A stretch of 64,000 nt of DNA from DAHVFK01 sp035310985 (GTDB lineage Bacteria > Pseudomonadota > Gammaproteobacteria > Burkholderiales > SG8-39): contig DATGDH010000139.1 of assembly GCA_035310985.1 (NCBI GenBank), positions 139,403 through 203,402 of the forward strand. Direction: 5' to 3'. A program made the translations under genes and the position numbers. This document shows, in pieces, positions 25,355 through 34,137 of the stretch. The notes under the pieces are model-generated. The model did no database searches. It worked only from the letters and a program-made list of their open reading frames with translations, and had not been told where the DNA came from. The first letter of the stretch is position 1. Each line of letters begins with the position of its first letter.

Positions 25355-28300
25355 GTGGAGCAGCGGATCTCGCCTAGCGCGCAGGGCCTGTATGACCCGC
25401 GACACGAGCATGACGCCTGTGGCGTCGGCTTCGTTGCGCACATCAAAGGCAAGAAGTCGCACGCGATCGTCGAGCAGGGACTCACGATCCTGAAGAACCT
25501 GACGCACCGCGGCGCGGTGGGCTGGGACCCCAAACTTTCGGATGGAGCCGGGCTGCTGATCCAGACGCCAGACCGGCTGCTGCGCGAGGATATGGCCCGG
25601 CAGGGTGTAAAGCTTCCGCCGCTTGGGCAATACGGCGTGGGCATGGTCTTCCTGCCGCGCGAGCCCGCCAGCCGGCTGGCATGCGAGTACGAGATCGAGC
25701 GCGCCATCAAGGACGAGGGGCAGGTACTTCTCGGATGGCGCGACGTGCCCGTCAACAACTCCGATCTGGCCGAACCGGCGAGGCGTGTGGAACCGGTCAT
25801 CCGGCAGGTCTTCGTAGGCCGCGGCAAGGGCGTGACGGTTACCGACGCGCTCGAGCGCAAGCTGTACATCATCCGCAAGAGCGCAGGGCACGCAATCCAG
25901 GCGCTCAGGCTCGAGCACGGTAAGGAATTCTACGTTCCGTCGATGTCGGCGCGCACCCTTGTGTACAAGGGCATGCTGCTCGCGCACCAGGTCGGCGAGT
26001 ACTACCTCGACTTGAAGGATCCGCGCCTCGAATCTGCGCTGGCGCTCGTGCATCAGCGCTTTTCGACCAACACCTTCCCGAGCTGGGATTTGGCGCACCC
26101 CTTCCGCATCATCGCCCATAACGGGGAGATCAACACGCTGCGTGGCAACTGCAACTGGATCCGCGCGCGTCAGGGCACGATCACCAGCCCGGTGCTGGGG
26201 CGCGACCTGGACAAGATCTGGCCCCTCATCTACGAAGGGCAGTCGGACTCGGCGTCGTTCGACAACGCGCTCGAGCTGCTGGTGATGAGCGGCTATTCCG
26301 TCGCGCACGCGATGATGATGATGATCCCCGAGGCGTGGGAGAACCATGCGCTGATGGATCCGGCCCGTCGCGCGTTCTACGAGTACCACGCGGCCATGAT
26401 GGAACCGTGGGACGGCCCGGCCTCCATCGCCTTCACGGACGGCCGGCAGATCGGTGCCACGCTCGATCGTAACGGCTTGCGACCGTCGCGCTACATCGTC
26501 ACGGACGACGGTCTCGTGATCATGGCCTCCGAGGTGGGCGTGTTGCCGGTGCCGGAGGAGCGCGTCGCCAAGAAGTGGCGTCTCCAGCCGGGCAAGATGT
26601 TCCTCGTCGACCTGGAGAAAGGACGCATCATCGACGACAAGGAGCTCAAGGACTCGCTCGCGTCGGCGAAACCCTACGCCGAGTGGATCGAGCGCATTCG
26701 CATCAAGCTCGATGCGCTGCCCGCGCCGAAGGAGAAGCGCGAGCCCGCACGCGCGGCGCTGCTCGACCGTCAGCAGGCATTCGGCTACACGCAGGAGGAC
26801 ATCAAGTTCCTGATGGTGCCGATGGCTGAAGCCGGTCACGAGCCGGTCGGTTCCATGGGCAACGACTCGCCGCTGGCGGTGCTGTCGAGCAAGAACAAGA
26901 CGCTGTACCACTATTTCAAGCAGCTGTTCGCCCAGGTGACCAACCCGCCGGTCGACCCGATTCGCGAGGAACTGGTGATGTCGCTGGTGTCGTTCATCGG
27001 CCCGAAGCCTAACCTGCTCGGCATCGACGAAATGAACCCGCCGCTGCGGCTTGAGGTCTCTCAGCCCGTGCTCGATTTCGAGCAGATGGAGACCATCCGC
27101 CACATCGATAATTACACGGACGGCAAGTTCAAGTCGTGCGAGCTGGACATCACTTATCCGCTCGCCTGGGGCAAGGAGGCGATCGAGGCGCGTCTCGCCT
27201 CGCTGTGCGCTCAGGCCGAAGACGCGGTACGCGCAGGCACGTCGATCATCATCATCTCGGACCGCCGAGTCGACCGGGATCACGTGGCGATCCCGGCATT
27301 GCTCGCACTGTCGGCGATTCACCAGCACCTGGTGGGCAAGGGACTGCGCACGTCGACCGGGCTGGTGGTCGAGACGGGCTCGGCGCGCGAGGTGCACCAC
27401 TTCGCCCTCCTGGGGGGCTACGGCGCCGAAGCGGTGCATCCGTACCTCGCGTTCGAGACGTTCATCGAACTCGCCGAGCTCGGCCACCTCACCAAGGGCC
27501 TCGACGGCGAAAAGGCCTGCAAGCATTTCATTAAAGCCATCGGCAAGGGGCTCGCCAAGGTGATGTCCAAGATGGGCATCTCCACCTACATGTCCTACAC
27601 CGGCGCGCAGATCTTCGAGGCAGTCGGGCTGTCGCGCGCGCTGGTCGACAAGTATTTCAATGGCACGACTTCCTCCGTGCAGGGCATCGGCGTGTTCGAA
27701 GTGGCGGAAGAGGCGATCCGCATCCATCGCGCGGCGTTCGACGAGGATGACCCGGTGCTGAAGGGCGCGCTCGACGCGGGCGGCGAATACGCGTGGCGCG
27801 TGCGCGGCGAGGAGCACATGTGGACGCCGGACGCGATCGCCAAGCTGCAGCATTCGACGCGCGACAAATCCGTTTCCACCTACCGCGAATACGCGCGCCT
27901 CATCAACGACCAGTCCACGCGCCACATGACATTTCGCGGATTGTTCGAGTTCCGCCTCGACAAGGCGAAGCCGGTGCCGCTCGAAGAGGTAGAGCCGGCC
28001 GCCGAGATCGTCAAGCGGTTCTCCACGGGCGCGATGTCGCTCGGCTCGATTTCGACCGAGGCCCACACCACGCTCGCGGTTGCGATGAACCGCATCGGCG
28101 GCAAATCGAACACCGGCGAGGGCGGCGAGGATAGGCGCCGCTACGCGCCCGTGAAGGCAGGCGAGACGCTCGCATCACGGCTGGGGCGGTCCCGCGTCGA
28201 AAAGGACATCGAGCTGCGCGAGGGCGATTCGCTCAAGTCGAAGATCAAGCAAGTTGCCTCGGGGCGATTCGGCGTGACAGCCGAGTACCTCGCGTCGGCA

Positions 28301-30016
28301 GAGCAGATCCAGATCAAGATGGCGCAGGGTGCCAAGCCCGGCGAAGGGGGCCAGCTGCCCGGCCGCAAGGTATCCGAATACATCGCCGAGCTGCGCTACT
28401 CGACGCCCGGCGTCGAGCTCATATCGCCGCCGCCGCACCACGACATCTACTCCATCGAGGACCTGGCGCAGCTGATTCACGACCTCAAGAACTCCAATCC
28501 GCGCGCCTCGATCTCGGTGAAGCTCGTCTCGGAAATAGGCGTGGGCACGGTCGCCGCGGGCGTGGCGAAGGCCAAGTCCGACCACGTCACCATCTCGGGA
28601 CACGACGGCGGTACCGGAGCCTCACCCTGGAGCTCGATCAAGCACGCCGGCACTCCTTGGGAGCTGGGCCTCGCAGAGACCCAGCAGACGCTGGTGCTGA
28701 ACCGCTTGCGCGGCCGGATCGCGGTCCAGGTGGACGGCCAGATCAAGACCGGCCGCGACGTCGTGGTCGGCGCGATGCTCGGGGCCGACGAGTTCGGCTT
28801 CGCTACGGCGCCGCTGGTGGTCGAAGGCTGCATCATGATGCGCAAGTGCCACCTGAACACCTGCCCGGTGGGCGTCGCCACCCAGGATCCGGTGCTGCGC
28901 AAGAAATTCTCGGGCAAGCCGGAATACCTGGTGAACTACTTCTTCTTCGTCGCCGAAGAGGTGCGCGAGCTGATGGCGAGCCTGGGCGTGCGCAGGCTCG
29001 ACGAGCTGATCGGTCGGACCGATCTGCTCGACATGCGCAAGGGCATCGAACACTGGAAGGCGCGCGGTCTGGATTTCTCCAGGATCTTCCAGATGCCCGA
29101 GATGCCTGCCGGGGTCGCCCGCTTCCATTGCGAGAAGCAGGACCATGGACTGGAGAAGGCGCTCGACAACCGGCTCATCGAGCTTGCCGCGCCGGCAATC
29201 GAGCGCGGCGAGAAGGTCAAGATCGAGATTCCGATCCGCAACATCAATCGCACGGTCGGCGCCATGCTCTCGTCGGCGATCGCGACGCGCTACGGCCACG
29301 ACGGTCTGCCCGAGGACACGATTCACGTGCGGCTCGCCGGCTCCGCGGGGCAGAGCTTCGGCGCATTTCTTGCGCGTGGCGTGTCGCTCGACCTCACCGG
29401 GGACACCAACGACTACTGCGGCAAGGGGCTGTCGGGAGGGCGCATCTCGGTGCAACCGTCGGCCAAGTTCCGCGGCGAGGCGACCGACAACATCATCACG
29501 GGCAACGTCGTGCTCTACGGCGCGATCGCGGGCGAGGCATATTTCCGCGGCGTTGCGGGCGAGCGCTTCGCGGTGCGCAACTCCGGCGCGCACGCCGTGG
29601 TCGAGGGCGTGGGCGATCATGGCTGCGAATACATGACCGGCGGCACGGTGGTCGTTCTGGGTGCCACGGGGCGCAACTTCGCCGCCGGCATGTCGGGCGG
29701 CATCGCCTACGTCCTAGACGCAGAGGGCGAGTTCATCAAGTACTGCAATACGTCGATGGTGGACCTCGAGCCGGTGCTGTCCGAGTCCGAGCAGGCGGCC
29801 AAATTGCCGGCCGAGCTGTGGCATCTCGGCCAGTCCGACGAAGCCGTCCTCAAGCGCATGATCGAGCGCCACGCGCGCTACACCGGCAGCGTACGTGCGC
29901 ACAGAATCCTGGAGAAATGGACCGAGTATCGCGCGCGCTTCGTGAAGGTGTTCCCGCGCGAGTACCGGCGCGCGCTCGGCGAGCTCGCGTCGGCACACAA
30001 GAAGGCAGCGGCGTAG
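25355..30016 (+). CDS. gltB: Glutamate synthase (NADPH) large subunit
   Basis: 1553 residues. After a 21-residue propeptide the N-terminal nucleophile is C22 in HEHDACGVGF (class II glutamine amidotransferase). A central domain precedes the FMN-binding synthase barrel (region PGEGGQLPGRKVSEYIAELRY..., then HVTISGHDGGTGASPW). The 3Fe-4S cysteines lie in CHLNTCPVGVATQ, and the C-terminal beta-helix domain is rich in Gly (TGGTVVVLGATGRNFAAGMSGG). It converts glutamine plus 2-oxoglutarate to two glutamates in ammonium assimilation. GTG start. The gltD ATG follows the stop with no gap. Confidence 0.96.
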   Translation: MEQRISPSAQGLYDPRHEHDACGVGFVAHIKGKKSHAIVEQGLTILKNLTHRGAVGWDPKLSDGAGLLIQTPDRLLREDMARQGVKLPPLGQYGVGMVFLPREPASRLACEYEIERAIKDEGQVLLGWRDVPVNNSDLAEPARRVEPVIRQVFVGRGKGVTVTDALERKLYIIRKSAGHAIQALRLEHGKEFYVPSMSARTLVYKGMLLAHQVGEYYLDLKDPRLESALALVHQRFSTNTFPSWDLAHPFRIIAHNGEINTLRGNCNWIRARQGTITSPVLGRDLDKIWPLIYEGQSDSASFDNALELLVMSGYSVAHAMMMMIPEAWENHALMDPARRAFYEYHAAMMEPWDGPASIAFTDGRQIGATLDRNGLRPSRYIVTDDGLVIMASEVGVLPVPEERVAKKWRLQPGKMFLVDLEKGRIIDDKELKDSLASAKPYAEWIERIRIKLDALPAPKEKREPARAALLDRQQAFGYTQEDIKFLMVPMAEAGHEPVGSMGNDSPLAVLSSKNKTLYHYFKQLFAQVTNPPVDPIREELVMSLVSFIGPKPNLLGIDEMNPPLRLEVSQPVLDFEQMETIRHIDNYTDGKFKSCELDITYPLAWGKEAIEARLASLCAQAEDAVRAGTSIIIISDRRVDRDHVAIPALLALSAIHQHLVGKGLRTSTGLVVETGSAREVHHFALLGGYGAEAVHPYLAFETFIELAELGHLTKGLDGEKACKHFIKAIGKGLAKVMSKMGISTYMSYTGAQIFEAVGLSRALVDKYFNGTTSSVQGIGVFEVAEEAIRIHRAAFDEDDPVLKGALDAGGEYAWRVRGEEHMWTPDAIAKLQHSTRDKSVSTYREYARLINDQSTRHMTFRGLFEFRLDKAKPVPLEEVEPAAEIVKRFSTGAMSLGSISTEAHTTLAVAMNRIGGKSNTGEGGEDRRRYAPVKAGETLASRLGRSRVEKDIELREGDSLKSKIKQVASGRFGVTAEYLASAEQIQIKMAQGAKPGEGGQLPGRKVSEYIAELRYSTPGVELISPPPHHDIYSIEDLAQLIHDLKNSNPRASISVKLVSEIGVGTVAAGVAKAKSDHVTISGHDGGTGASPWSSIKHAGTPWELGLAETQQTLVLNRLRGRIAVQVDGQIKTGRDVVVGAMLGADEFGFATAPLVVEGCIMMRKCHLNTCPVGVATQDPVLRKKFSGKPEYLVNYFFFVAEEVRELMASLGVRRLDELIGRTDLLDMRKGIEHWKARGLDFSRIFQMPEMPAGVARFHCEKQDHGLEKALDNRLIELAAPAIERGEKVKIEIPIRNINRTVGAMLSSAIATRYGHDGLPEDTIHVRLAGSAGQSFGAFLARGVSLDLTGDTNDYCGKGLSGGRISVQPSAKFRGEATDNIITGNVVLYGAIAGEAYFRGVAGERFAVRNSGAHAVVEGVGDHGCEYMTGGTVVVLGATGRNFAAGMSGGIAYVLDAEGEFIKYCNTSMVDLEPVLSESEQAAKLPAELWHLGQSDEAVLKRMIERHARYTGSVRAHRILEKWTEYRARFVKVFPREYRRALGELASAHKKAAA

Positions 30017-31474
30017 ATGGGAAAGGTAACAGGCTTTCTCGAGTACCAGCGTCTGCAAGAGGTCGCCGAGGACAAGGACGCGCGCAAGAAGCACTATCGC
30101 GAATTCGTCCTGCGCCTCTCGGACGACGAGGCGAAGATCCAGGGCGCGCGCTGCATGGACTGCGGCACTCCTTTCTGCATGCAGGGCTGCCCGGTCAACA
30201 ACATCATCCCGGACTTCAATGACCTGGTCTACCGCCAGGACTGGAAAGCGGCGATCGAGACGCTGCACTCGACCAACAACTTTCCGGAGTTTACCGGCCG
30301 CGTGTGTCCCGCGCCGTGCGAGGAAGCCTGCACGCTGCGGATCAACGACGACCCGGTGGGAATCAAGTCGATCGAGCACGCGATCATCGACAAGGCCTGG
30401 GAGGAAGGCTGGGTCAGGCCGCAGCCGCCTGCGCACAGGACGGGGAAGAAGATCGCAATCATCGGCTCCGGACCCGCGGGCCTCGCCAGCGCGCAGCAGC
30501 TGGCGCGCGCGGGCCACAGCGTGGTCGTATTCGAGAAGAACGATCGAGTCGGCGGTCTGCTGCGCTATGGCATTCCCGACTTCAAGATGGAGAAGTGGCT
30601 GATCGATCGCAGGCTCGGGCAGATGGAGGCCGAGGGCGTGGAATTCCGCGTCAACCACGTGATCGGTCAAGCCCCAGTCGGCGCCGGTAACAAGCAAGCA
30701 AAGCCGGTGAACGCGAAAAAGCTGCTCGCCGAGTTCGACGCCGTGGTGCTCGCGGGTGGCGCCGAGCAGCCGCGCGATCTGCCAGTGCCGGGCCGCGAGC
30801 TCGACGGCATCCATTTCGCGATGGACTTTCTGCCTCTGCAGAACCGCCGCGTCGCGGGCGACAAGAATGTCCTGGATCTGTGGGCGAGCGGCAAGCACGT
30901 CGTAGTCATCGGCGGCGGAGACACGGGCTCGGACTGTGTCGGCACCTCCAACCGGCACGGCGCGGCCTCGGTCACGCAATTCGAGCTGTTGCCGATGCCG
31001 CCGGATGTCGATCGCAATCCGGTCTGGCCCTACTGGCCGCAGCGCCTGCGCACCTCGTCCTCCCACGAGGAGGGCGCCGAGCGCGACTGGTCGATCGCGA
31101 CCAAGGAATTCATCGGCGAGAACGGGCGCGTGAAGGCGCTCAGGGCCGTTCGCCTTCAATGGCAGGGCGGGAAGATGGTCGAGCTGGCAGGCTCGGAGTT
31201 CACCGTGCCGGCCGACCTGGTGCTGCTGGCGATGGGGTTCGTGTCACCGGTGCAGTCAGTGCTCGACGAGCTCGGTGTGGAAAAGGACGCACGCGGCAAC
31301 GCCAAGGCGAGCACCGACGGCAAGGGCTGCTACCAGACGAGCGTGGCAAAGGTGTTTGCGGCCGGCGACATGCGGCGCGGCCAGTCCCTCGTCGTATGGG
31401 CGATCCGCGAAGGGCGGCAGTGCGCGCGCGCGGTGGACGAGTTCCTGACGGGTTTCTCCGAGCTGCCGAGATGA
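30017..31474 (+). CDS. gltD: Glutamate synthase small subunit
   Basis: 485 residues. Cys-rich N-terminal motifs CMDCGTPFCMQGCPVNN and CPAPCEEACTL bind two 4Fe-4S clusters. The FAD fold IIGSGPAGLASAQQ and the NADPH fold VIGGGDTGSDC follow. It feeds electrons from NADPH to the GltB FMN site. The start is immediately after the gltB stop, and a strong terminator follows the gene. Confidence 0.96.
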   Translation: MGKVTGFLEYQRLQEVAEDKDARKKHYREFVLRLSDDEAKIQGARCMDCGTPFCMQGCPVNNIIPDFNDLVYRQDWKAAIETLHSTNNFPEFTGRVCPAPCEEACTLRINDDPVGIKSIEHAIIDKAWEEGWVRPQPPAHRTGKKIAIIGSGPAGLASAQQLARAGHSVVVFEKNDRVGGLLRYGIPDFKMEKWLIDRRLGQMEAEGVEFRVNHVIGQAPVGAGNKQAKPVNAKKLLAEFDAVVLAGGAEQPRDLPVPGRELDGIHFAMDFLPLQNRRVAGDKNVLDLWASGKHVVVIGGGDTGSDCVGTSNRHGAASVTQFELLPMPPDVDRNPVWPYWPQRLRTSSSHEEGAERDWSIATKEFIGENGRVKALRAVRLQWQGGKMVELAGSEFTVPADLVLLAMGFVSPVQSVLDELGVEKDARGNAKASTDGKGCYQTSVAKVFAAGDMRRGQSLVVWAIREGRQCARAVDEFLTGFSELPR

Positions 31475-31555
31475 GCGCGATTCCCCTCCTTCGCCGACGC
31501 GGACGACGACGAAGCGCGGTCTTCGAGGGCGAGTAGCGTCTATTGTCGACATACG

Positions 31556-31592
31556 AAGCCACGGACCGCGAGGTTCGTGGCTTTTTGTTTTT
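31556..31592 (+). terminator. Rho-independent terminator after gltBD
   Basis: A 12-bp stem (AAGCCACGGACC pairing with GGTTCGTGGCTT, one G-U pair) closed by a GCGA tetraloop, followed by TTTTGTTTTT. It ends gltBD; the aminotransferase ribosome site AGGAGG lies right after the T tract. Confidence 0.88.
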
Positions 31593-31604
31593 AGGAGGCA
31601 GTCC

Positions 31605-32759
31605 ATGCAGGCAGCCGATTCACTGATGTTCATCACGCAGCGCCCCGCCGTCAGCTTCGTGCGCGGGGAAGGATCCTGGCTCTACGACCATGCGGGTCAC
31701 GCGTACCTGGACTTCGTGCAGGGCTGGGCGGTCAATGCGCTCGGCCACTCGCCCGCGCTCGTGCGCGAGGCGCTCGCGGCGCAGGCCGCGCAGCTTATCA
31801 ACGTGAGCCCCGCCTACTACAACGAGCCGATGCGGCGCTTCGCCACGCGCCTGGCGGCCCTGAGCGGCCTCGAGCGCGTATTCTTCGCCAACAGCGGTGC
31901 GGAGGCGAACGAAGGCGCGATCAAGCTCGCGCGCAAGTGGGGCGCGCGCGAACGCGGCGGCGCGCACGAGATCGTCGTGTTCGAGGATGCATTCCACGGC
32001 CGCACGCTCGCCACCATGTCGGCCTCCGGCAAGGCCGGCTGGGAGCGGCTGTTCGAGCCGAAGATTCCCGGCTTCGTGCGCGTCCCGCGGGATGACCTGG
32101 ATGCGGTGCGGCGCGCGATCGGACCGCGCACCTGCGCGGTGATGCTCGAGCCGATTCAGGGGGAAGCCGGCGTGGTCCCGTTTTCGGCCGAGTTTCTGCG
32201 CCGACTGCGCGAGCTGACGCGCGAGCTCGGCGTGCTGCTGGCGCTGGACGAAATCCAGACCGGCATCGGCCGCACCGGCCGCATGTTCTGCTACGAGCAT
32301 TTCGGCATCCGGCCTGACATCCTGACGCTCGGCAAGGGAATCGGCGGGGGCGTGCCCCTCGCCGCGCTGCTCGCCTCGGAACGCGCGAGCGTGTTCGAGG
32401 CCGGCGAGCAGGGCGGCACGTTCAACGGCAATCCGCTGATGACGTCCGTCGGCGACGCGGTGGTCGCCGAGGTGGCGCGGCCGGAGTTCCTCGCGCAAGT
32501 GGCCGAAAACGGCGCCTACCTCGCCGAACGGCTGCGCGCGCTCTCGACGGAGCTTGGCCTGGGAGAGGTGCGCGGTAGCGGCCTCCTGCTCGCCCTCGAG
32601 CTCGGGCGCCCGCGCGGCGCGGAAGTGGTCAGGCGCGCCCTCGAGGCAGGGCTACTCATCAATTCGCCGCGCGCCGCGTGCCTGCGCTTCATGCCCGCGC
32701 TGAACGTGACGCGCGCCGAGATCGAGGAGATGCTTGCGCGGCTTCGGTCCGCCCTTTAG
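31605..32759 (+). CDS. Class III aminotransferase, acetylornithine aminotransferase type
   Basis: 384 residues, fold-type I PLP enzyme of the ArgD/ornithine transaminase group. Visible are the NSGAEANEGAIKLARKWG phosphate-binding segment, FHGRTLATMSASG, the PLP-ring Asp in LALDEIQTGIGRTG, and the Schiff-base Lys in LTLGKGIGGGVPLAA. The short length fits ArgD (N-acetylornithine to N-acetylglutamate semialdehyde in arginine synthesis), but related enzymes acting on succinylornithine or 4-aminobutyrate cannot be excluded. AGGAGG six bases before the ATG is a strong ribosome site. It follows gltBD, the source of its amino donor, and precedes glmU. Confidence 0.78.
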   Translation: MQAADSLMFITQRPAVSFVRGEGSWLYDHAGHAYLDFVQGWAVNALGHSPALVREALAAQAAQLINVSPAYYNEPMRRFATRLAALSGLERVFFANSGAEANEGAIKLARKWGARERGGAHEIVVFEDAFHGRTLATMSASGKAGWERLFEPKIPGFVRVPRDDLDAVRRAIGPRTCAVMLEPIQGEAGVVPFSAEFLRRLRELTRELGVLLALDEIQTGIGRTGRMFCYEHFGIRPDILTLGKGIGGGVPLAALLASERASVFEAGEQGGTFNGNPLMTSVGDAVVAEVARPEFLAQVAENGAYLAERLRALSTELGLGEVRGSGLLLALELGRPRGAEVVRRALEAGLLINSPRAACLRFMPALNVTRAEIEEMLARLRSAL

Positions 32760-32771
32760 CATTTTGCACTC

Positions 32772-34133
32772 ATGCCTCTCCACGTCATCGTGCTTGCCGC
32801 GGGCCAGGGCAAGCGCATGCACTCGTCGCTGCCGAAGGTCCTTCATCCGCTTGCGGGCCGGCCGCTGCTCGCGCACGTTCTCGACACGGCCCGAACGCTC
32901 GGCGCACAGGGGATCATCGTGGTGCACGGCCATGAGGGCGAGGCGGTGCGCGCGCACTTTCCGGGCGAGGGCCTGCGCTGGGTCGAGCAACACCGCCAGC
33001 TCGGCACCGGGCACGCCGTCGCCCAGGCCTTGCCGGTCGTCCCGGGCGACGCTCTGGTTCTGGTATTGAACGGCGACGTTCCGCTCGTGCCCGGCGAGAT
33101 GCTCGGGCGGCTGCTGGACGCCGCTCGCGGCGGCCTGGCGATCGCGACCTGCGAACTGGGGGATGCCTCCGGATACGGGAGAGTGGTGCGGGACGCTTCG
33201 GGCCAGGTGCGGCGCATCGTCGAGCATAAAGACGCGTCCGCGCAGGAGTTGGCGATATCGGAGTGGTACGCGGGATTTCTCGCCGCGCCCGCGCGCTCGC
33301 TCGCGCGCTGGATCAAAGGATTGACGAGCGACAACGCGCAGAAAGAGTACTACCTTACCGATGTGATCGGGCTCGCGGTCGCAGAAGGCGTCGAGGTGCA
33401 GGCGGTCAAGGCGCAGGACCGCTGGGACGTCGCGGGGGTCAACTCCAAGCGCGAGCTCGCGGCGCTGGAGCGCGAGCTGCAGCGGCGCGCGGCCGAGCGG
33501 CTGCTCGAAGCCGGCGTCACGCTGGCCGATCCGGCGCGCATCGACGTGCGCGGCTCGCTGGAGTGCGGGCGCGACGTGTCGATCGATCTGAACTGCGTGT
33601 TCGAAGGCACCGTGCGGATCGGCGACGGCGTGCGCATAGGTCCGAACTGCGTGCTGCGCGACGTGACGGTCGCGGAGGGAACTGAAATCCTGGGCTTCTG
33701 CTTCCTGCACGAGGCGGAAGTCGGGGCGCGCTGCCGCATCGGCCCGTTCGCGCGCCTGCGCCCGGGCGCCAGCCTTGCGCAGGAGGTGCACATCGGCAAC
33801 TTCGTCGAGGTCAAGGCGAGCCGCATCGGCGCTGGCTCGAAGGCGAATCACCTCTCGTACATCGGCGACTCGCAGGTCGGCGCGCGCGTGAATGTCGGCG
33901 CGGGCACCATCACCTGCAACTACGACGGCGCGAGCAAGCAGCGCACGGTGATCGAGGACGACTGCTTCATCGGTTCCGATGCGACGCTGGTCGCGCCGGT
34001 GACGATCGCCAGAGGCTCCTACATCGGTGCGGGATCGACCATCAGCAAGGACACTCCGCCCGACCAGCTCACGGTGGCGCGCGCCCGGCAGGTATCGCTG
34101 CCGGGCTGGAAGCCGCCGCGCAAGAAGGGCTGA
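32772..34133 (+). CDS. glmU: Bifunctional UDP-N-acetylglucosamine pyrophosphorylase / glucosamine-1-phosphate acetyltransferase
   Basis: 453 residues. The N-terminal nucleotidyltransferase domain starts LAAGQGKRMHSSLPKVLHPLAGRPLL and contains EQHRQLGTGHAV and the metal Asp in LNGDVPL. The C-terminal left-handed beta-helix acetyltransferase domain contains HIGNFVEVKASRIGAG and the catalytic NYDGASKQRT. It makes UDP-GlcNAc for peptidoglycan and LPS. The product of its neighbour glmS feeds the same pathway. It is five codons or fewer from both flanking genes, so an operon is likely. Confidence 0.96.
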   Translation: MPLHVIVLAAGQGKRMHSSLPKVLHPLAGRPLLAHVLDTARTLGAQGIIVVHGHEGEAVRAHFPGEGLRWVEQHRQLGTGHAVAQALPVVPGDALVLVLNGDVPLVPGEMLGRLLDAARGGLAIATCELGDASGYGRVVRDASGQVRRIVEHKDASAQELAISEWYAGFLAAPARSLARWIKGLTSDNAQKEYYLTDVIGLAVAEGVEVQAVKAQDRWDVAGVNSKRELAALERELQRRAAERLLEAGVTLADPARIDVRGSLECGRDVSIDLNCVFEGTVRIGDGVRIGPNCVLRDVTVAEGTEILGFCFLHEAEVGARCRIGPFARLRPGASLAQEVHIGNFVEVKASRIGAGSKANHLSYIGDSQVGARVNVGAGTITCNYDGASKQRTVIEDDCFIGSDATLVAPVTIARGSYIGAGSTISKDTPPDQLTVARARQVSLPGWKPPRKKG

Positions 34134-34137
34134 CGCG

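Noticed and set aside
25349..28066. A 905-codon open frame on the minus strand opposite gltB
   Set aside because: It mirrors the codon structure of gltB, a fully conserved gene. Its translation is rich in Arg, His, Asp and Val without any domain. Long antisense frames are expected at this GC content.
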